A DNA stretch of 64,000 nt from Parapedobacter lycopersici (GTDB lineage: Bacteria > Bacteroidota > Bacteroidia > Sphingobacteriales > Sphingobacteriaceae), in contig NZ_JAMSLW010000001.1 of NCBI RefSeq assembly GCF_024643285.1, positions 491,238 to 555,237 of the forward strand, in the 5' to 3' direction. This document shows, piece after piece, positions 60,304-64,000 of the stretch. Both the position numbers and the translations under genes were made by a program. Under the pieces are notes generated by a model. That model had not been told where the DNA came from, searched no databases, and saw only the letters and a program-made list of their open reading frames with translations. Every line of letters starts with the position of its first letter. Positions within the stretch are counted from its first letter, which is position 1.

Positions 60304-61041
60304 ATGTACGCTGAAATCGTTAAAAATATAGCCATTATCAACGGACGCATACAGGCGGCCTGCAAAAACTGTGGCAGGGACCCCAGGGAAGTAAAATTGC
60401 TTCTGGCAACCAAAACAGTTCCGGCCGAACGCATTAAAGTAGCATTGGAGGCGGGGTATACACTAGTAGCGGAAAATAAGATACAGGAAATTAAGGAAAA
60501 ATATGAGGCATTAAAGGAAATCCCGCATACCAGCCATTTTATCGGACACTTACAAACCAATAAAATCAAGAACCTGCTAGCATATGATGTTACCTGTCTG
60601 CAATCGCTCGACCGTTTTGAGCTGGCCGCAAAGCTGAACCAGCGGCTGCAGGCTAAAAATAAAACAATGGAAGTCCTCCTCCAGGTAAACACCTCCTTTG
60701 AAGAAAGTAAATTTGGTGCAGCACCCGACGACACCATTGGATTGGTGAAACAGGTAGCCCAATTGGAAGCATTGAAAATAAAAGGGTTAATGACTATTGG
60801 CCTGTTTAGTGCAGAGACCGAAAGCGTACGCAAGTGTTTCCGCTTACTCAAAAGCATCCAGCAGCAAATTATCGCATTGAATATACCTAACGTCGAAATG
60901 AAAGAGTTATCAATGGGCATGAGCAGCGATTTGGAGACAGCAATTGAAGAGGGAGCCACTATCATCCGGGTCGGCACAGCCATCTTTGGAAAACGGTCAA
61001 CAACGGATCGTTATTACTGGAATGAAACCACCAAAATTTAA
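60304..61041 (+). CDS. YggS/PROSC-type pyridoxal-phosphate homeostasis protein
   Basis: 245-residue PLP-binding protein of the alanine-racemase N-terminal fold. It handles PLP balance and amino-acid homeostasis. The PLP Lys is Lys37 in LLLATKTVP. AENKIQEIKEKYEAL, SHFIGHLQTNKIKNLL, LLQVNTSFEESKFG, LMTIGLF and the C-terminal LSMGMSSDLETAIEEGATIIRVGTAIFG complete the family. Starts at ATG 60304 (an earlier TTG is unlikely). Ends 13 bp before the glutamine amidotransferase gene on the same strand. Confidence 0.95.
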   Translation: MYAEIVKNIAIINGRIQAACKNCGRDPREVKLLLATKTVPAERIKVALEAGYTLVAENKIQEIKEKYEALKEIPHTSHFIGHLQTNKIKNLLAYDVTCLQSLDRFELAAKLNQRLQAKNKTMEVLLQVNTSFEESKFGAAPDDTIGLVKQVAQLEALKIKGLMTIGLFSAETESVRKCFRLLKSIQQQIIALNIPNVEMKELSMGMSSDLETAIEEGATIIRVGTAIFGKRSTTDRYYWNETTKI

Positions 61042-61054
61042 AACGGATAAAACG

Positions 61055-61780
61055 ATGCATGTCCATTTTGTGCAGCATGAATTTTTTGAAGCGCCAGGAG
61101 CTTACCTGACATGGGCAAGGGAACGAAACCACAAGGTCACCTTTTCAAGGGTATACGAGTATGATCCCCTGCCCCAGACCGCAGAAAATCTGGATTTGCT
61201 TATCGTGCTCGGCGGCCCGCAAAGTCCTGCCACTACGCTGGTAGCATGCGCGCATTTCGATGCAAAGGCCGAAATCAGACTAATACAACAATGTATTCAG
61301 GCGGGAAAAGCGGTAATAGGCGTCTGCCTGGGGTGCCAGCTTATCGGCAATGCGCTTGGAGCAGAATTTGAGCACAGTCCTGAAAGAGAAATCGGGGTTT
61401 TCCCCATTCAGCTTACAGCGAATGGATTAGCTGATAAAAAGATCGCCCATTTTGATTCTCCGCTTCTTGTAGGGCATTGGCATAACGATATGCCCGGATT
61501 AACCGCGGAGAGTAAGGTATTAGCCAAAAGCACAGGCTGTCCAAGGCAAATAGTGGCTTATACTAATTTGACATATGGTTTTCAGTGCCACATGGAATTC
61601 ACTCCGGACACCGTGGAGTTGCTGATCGCTGAGGAAGTCGATTTCCTGACGAAGAATACAACGCACCCGTTTGTCCAAAAACCAGATCAGATCCGTCATC
61701 ATGATTACCGCAAAATGAATAGCCAATTATTTCTGTTTTTAGATAAACTGGCCGAGGAGTACAAGGTGATGACCAGGTAA
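61055..61780 (+). CDS. Class I glutamine amidotransferase (GMP-synthase-like)
   Basis: 241-residue stand-alone GATase1-like protein. The nucleophile elbow is GVCLGCQLIG with Cys91; the His of the triad is in FQCHMEFTPD. The ATG at 61055 is taken because in-frame upstream starts fall inside the yggS gene; one at 61022 is an alternative. No synthetase partner is fused or adjacent; similar proteins may hydrolyse gamma-glutamyl amides or are called GMP-synthase-like. Pairing with the YggS gene may be meaningful for amino-acid homeostasis but is inference. Confidence 0.88.
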   Translation: MHVHFVQHEFFEAPGAYLTWARERNHKVTFSRVYEYDPLPQTAENLDLLIVLGGPQSPATTLVACAHFDAKAEIRLIQQCIQAGKAVIGVCLGCQLIGNALGAEFEHSPEREIGVFPIQLTANGLADKKIAHFDSPLLVGHWHNDMPGLTAESKVLAKSTGCPRQIVAYTNLTYGFQCHMEFTPDTVELLIAEEVDFLTKNTTHPFVQKPDQIRHHDYRKMNSQLFLFLDKLAEEYKVMTR

Positions 61781-61833
61781 ATTTCCTGATGTAAGGAAGC
61801 TGTGCGGAAGTATGGGGAAATTTTCATTTAAAA

Positions 61834-61850
61834 ACTTTGAAATACAAAGT
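61834..61850. promoter_or_regulatory. Palindrome ACTTTG-AAATA-CAAAGT, candidate operator
   Basis: A perfect 6-bp inverted repeat with a 5-bp spacer, followed directly by a third half-site ACTTTT (61851-61856), 56 bp upstream of the DoxX-like gene. The half-site array suits a dimeric repressor site. No T run follows, so a terminator is unlikely. Confidence 0.4.
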
Positions 61851-61905
61851 ACTTTTATTTACTTCGCATAGCAGTTAATAGATAAGAAAACTAAATCCGA
61901 TAACT

Positions 61906-62628
61906 ATGAAAAATATAGCGATCCGGTTTGAACAACTGTATAACCAAGCAAAAGGAAATAAATGGTTTTACTATTTTGCCATTTTCTGCCGTATAACGCT
62001 GGCACTTGGGTTTATTCCCTCAAGTATCGTGAAAATCATGGGAGAACGATTCACGGGACTGCCTGCTAATAACCCGTTAGGTCATTACTTTGATGCCCTG
62101 CACCTTACCGGCTACTACTACACGTTCATCGGAATTACGCAGCTGACGGCCGCACTTTTGTTGCTTATTCCCAGAACGGCGCTCCTCGGAGCGCTCATGT
62201 ATTTTCCAATCATACTGAATATCGGCATCCTTGCCTATGCCTTACGGTTTGAAGGCACCCGTATCATCACCATGATGCTACTGGCTAACTTATATTTGCT
62301 TTACTGGGATTACGACCGCTTAAAATACTGCCTGTCGGCCATCCTGTCGTACGCCTACCCGAATAAGGTGAAGCGGAAACCGCGGGGCGGCAGCTTTCCC
62401 CTCTTGTTTTTTGGGTGTGTCCTGACTACTGTTGCTGCCGTTATTGTGGTAAACCGATTTTTATACGAAGTACGACCCGGCAATTCACAGCTTGAATGCA
62501 CTAACGCCTGCGCCGGAAGCAATGACCCCGAGGCGTATGCTGTTTTCTGTAATTGCATTTATAAACAGGGGAAACCGCTGGACGCATGCCTGGAACGGTA
62601 TGAATCAGCCAAAAAAAGCACACGATAA
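61906..62628 (+). CDS. DoxX-like membrane protein with Cys-rich C-terminal tail
   Basis: 240-residue inner-membrane protein. Four hydrophobic segments (near 22-42, 70-88, 92-112, 118-136) form the DoxX-like core: RITLALGFIPSSIVKIMGERF, TGYYYTFIGITQLTAALLLLIP, and GALMYFPIILNIGILAYALRFEG. A fifth segment (about 167-185) leads to a tail with five Cys in the pattern CX3C-X12-CXC-X10-C (Cys198, 202, 215, 217, 228). The tail could bind metal or form disulfides; it is not part of the common DoxX fold. The function is unknown. A palindrome lies upstream of its start. Confidence 0.8.
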   Translation: MKNIAIRFEQLYNQAKGNKWFYYFAIFCRITLALGFIPSSIVKIMGERFTGLPANNPLGHYFDALHLTGYYYTFIGITQLTAALLLLIPRTALLGALMYFPIILNIGILAYALRFEGTRIITMMLLANLYLLYWDYDRLKYCLSAILSYAYPNKVKRKPRGGSFPLLFFGCVLTTVAAVIVVNRFLYEVRPGNSQLECTNACAGSNDPEAYAVFCNCIYKQGKPLDACLERYESAKKSTR

Positions 62629-62662
62629 TGACTTCTCCCTGGGTAAATCGGGAGGCAATCGT

Positions 62663-62670
62663 TATTTTTG
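62663..62670 (+). promoter_or_regulatory. Candidate -7 element for the YceH-like gene
   Basis: TATTTTTG, predicting a start near 62674 and a leader of about 52 nt to the ATG at 62726. The -33 TTG is missing. Confidence 0.35.
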
Positions 62671-62725
62671 GGCGCAACGGCGGGCGTTTGCCCCCGTTTT
62701 ATTATCATTGATACCGGTAAACCTT

Positions 62726-63364
62726 ATGGAAACACCTCTTACATTGCCGCAGTTATCCGCGGAAGAGCAACGGGTATTGGGTGCCTTGATGGAAAAGGCT
62801 AGCACTACTCCGGAATATTATCCGTTGACATTGAACAGTCTGGTCACGGCCTGTAATCAAAAGACATCACGTAATCCGGTGGTTAATTACGATGATGACA
62901 CCGTAATATCCACCCTGGATTCGTTAAAGAAAAAGGGACTCGTTGCAACGGTGACCGGCGGCTCCAGCCGGACAGTAAAATACAGACATAATTTTGCCGT
63001 AGTGTATCCCGTGCTTCCCGCTGAAGTGGCGATCATCTGTCTGCTGCTGCTGCGCGGCCCGCAAACATCGGGTGAGCTCAATGCACATATCGGAAGAATG
63101 CACGAGTTTGAAACATTGGACGAGCTGCAGTCATTATTGCAGCAAATGGCCAGCGCATCGCCGCCCTATATCAAGCAGTTAACCAAACGGCCGGGCCAGA
63201 AAGAAGGACGGTATACCCATCTGTTGGGCGACACGGAAATTCCGGAAATTGATACGGAGCCAGGTGCGGTACCGAACAACATGGAAATGCGGCTGGCTGC
63301 GGTAGAAGCTGAATTAGCCGCATTGCGTGAAGAGTTTGATCAGTTGATGCGGCAGTTATCCTGA
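62726..63364 (+). CDS. YceH/DUF480-family winged-helix protein
   Basis: 212 residues. The ATG at 62726 is preferred because METPLTLPQLSAEEQRVLGALMEKASTTPEYYPLTLNSLVTACNQKTSRNPV is the family start; longer frames reach back into the preceding gene. The protein is two winged-helix domains (about 5-85 and 95-170, LPAEVAIICLLLLRGPQTSGELNAH) followed by a coiled-coil tail (MEMRLAAVEAELAALREEFDQL). The exact role of YceH is not established; DNA binding is likely. Confidence 0.93.
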   Translation: METPLTLPQLSAEEQRVLGALMEKASTTPEYYPLTLNSLVTACNQKTSRNPVVNYDDDTVISTLDSLKKKGLVATVTGGSSRTVKYRHNFAVVYPVLPAEVAIICLLLLRGPQTSGELNAHIGRMHEFETLDELQSLLQQMASASPPYIKQLTKRPGQKEGRYTHLLGDTEIPEIDTEPGAVPNNMEMRLAAVEAELAALREEFDQLMRQLS

Positions 63365-63488
63365 ATATTTATCCATTTGGGGATCTCCTAATCTTTTGGA
63401 TTTCAGCCAAAAACTTCCGGAAAAAAAACCAAACTCCGTTCGTGTTTGTTATATTTACATAGAAAATTAACAAATCAACCCTTCTGTT

Positions 63489-63959
63489 ATGGACACGACA
63501 CCAGCAAAATACGAACGCATACTGATTGCGACCGATGACAGCGACTGTTCGAAAAAAGCATTGCAGCACGGATATAACCTCGCAAAGGCCATGGGCGCGG
63601 CTGTTGCGTTGGTACATGTCATTGAGCCGGCAGCACCGACCAATTATGGCGCTGATCCGCTAATGGGCCAGCAACCGATCATTATTCCGGAAACGACGGA
63701 AATACAAGAGGAGAATTCCAGATCGATGCTGGACGAGATCAGTAAAAAATTCACAGGCATTACGGACATCGTTACATTCAGCCGGATTGGCACGCCAAAA
63801 CAGGAAATTCTTGATCTGGCAGGAGAATGGGCTGCCGATCTCATCATCATGGGCACGCATGGGCGGACCGGATTTGATCATTTTATATCAGGAAGTGTAT
63901 CGGAAAGCGTAATCCGGAAAGCCAATTGCCCCGTCTTGGTCGTCCCAGGCAAATGCTAA
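63489..63959 (+). CDS. Universal stress protein (UspA family)
   Basis: 156-residue cytoplasmic stress protein. Start KYERILIATDDSDCSKKALQHGY, and the ATP-binding motif G-x2-G-x9-G-S (IIMGTHGRTGFDHFISGSVSESVIRKANCPVLVV, near 120-150). Single UspA domain, intact. It may bind ATP and respond to stress or growth arrest. A 125-bp spacer precedes it; no clear TAnnTTTG element was seen, and nothing recognisable follows to the window end. Confidence 0.95.
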   Translation: MDTTPAKYERILIATDDSDCSKKALQHGYNLAKAMGAAVALVHVIEPAAPTNYGADPLMGQQPIIIPETTEIQEENSRSMLDEISKKFTGITDIVTFSRIGTPKQEILDLAGEWAADLIIMGTHGRTGFDHFISGSVSESVIRKANCPVLVVPGKC

Positions 63960-64000
63960 GCTTATTTTTATCTCCAAATAACAAATAAGAAGCGGCGGCC

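Noticed and set aside
1..64000. CRISPR arrays, complete insertion sequences, prophage or integrase genes, rRNA
   Set aside because: None seen. No regularly spaced repeats, transposase or integrase motifs, or rRNA-like stretches were recognised by eye on either strand.

Overview
The window is a stretch of a Bacteroidota chromosome, most likely from the Sphingobacteriales (family-level placement is inference). The evidence is a SusC/SusD pair, promoters of the TTG-N19-22-TAnnTTTG type instead of -35/-10 boxes, mostly weak Shine-Dalgarno sequences, intrinsic terminators, and a gene set typical of that phylum (DUF1080, PD40-OmpA, DoxX-like and Gfo/Idh proteins). There is no rRNA, CRISPR array, complete insertion sequence or prophage. 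Most of the window is ordinary housekeeping chromosome.

Layout. 0-4.3 kb: a susC/susD operon on the minus strand, with susD cut by the window edge and a predicted leader of about 390 nt. 4.9-7.1 kb: a small LapA-type membrane protein convergent with a histidine kinase and its response regulator. 7.2-13.3 kb, minus strand: folD, lepA, kdsA, recQ. 13.3-18.2 kb, plus strand: kdsD, manC, an enoyl-CoA hydratase and a PorE-like TPR/PD40/OmpA protein. kdsA and kdsD supply KDO and manC GDP-mannose, so this part leans towards the cell envelope. 18.2-25.1 kb: SMP-30-like protein, thioesterase, small heat-shock protein, a LuxR-regulator/folB/FAD-oxidase cluster, an acyl-CoA dehydrogenase and a DUF1080 protein. 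25.2-30.9 kb: asnB, purN, a decayed gene fragment, purH and a DUF72 protein. 30.9-36.1 kb: rluA-type synthase, old yellow enzyme, 3-hydroxyacyl-CoA dehydrogenase and a two-gene ABC exporter.

36.1-44.2 kb is a compact six-gene minus-strand run: gpsA, ggt, hemF, an active M16 protease, an inactive M16 partner and a UbiD-like decarboxylase. Next come tRNA-Arg and tRNA-Ser, and behind tRNA-Ser a small accessory-looking patch (YhcG/DUF1016 nuclease-like protein, GNAT acetyltransferase, coiled-coil protein).

47.4-64 kb: a secreted protein of unknown function; a CstB-like persulfide dioxygenase-rhodanese fusion translationally coupled to an exported rhodanese (probable sulfane-sulfur detoxification), convergent with trxB; a DnaQ-like exonuclease preceded by a 43-residue membrane protein gene; a histone-deacetylase-like hydrolase; cmoA coupled to an ICMT-like membrane methyltransferase; a Tat-type Gfo/Idh oxidoreductase; tRNA-Lys with a truncated, frameshifted alpha/beta-hydrolase pseudogene downstream; a second ICMT-like gene; an AraC regulator beside a Bcr/CflA pump; YggS, a glutamine amidotransferase, a DoxX-like protein with a Cys-rich tail, YceH and a universal stress protein.

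The points most worth a second look are the CstB-like operon, the cmoA/ICMT pairing, the six-gene gpsA-to-ubiD run, the susC leader, apparently leaderless promoters, and two decayed genes. I saw no clear wholly new multi-gene system. All family assignments come from reading motifs and were not checked against a database.
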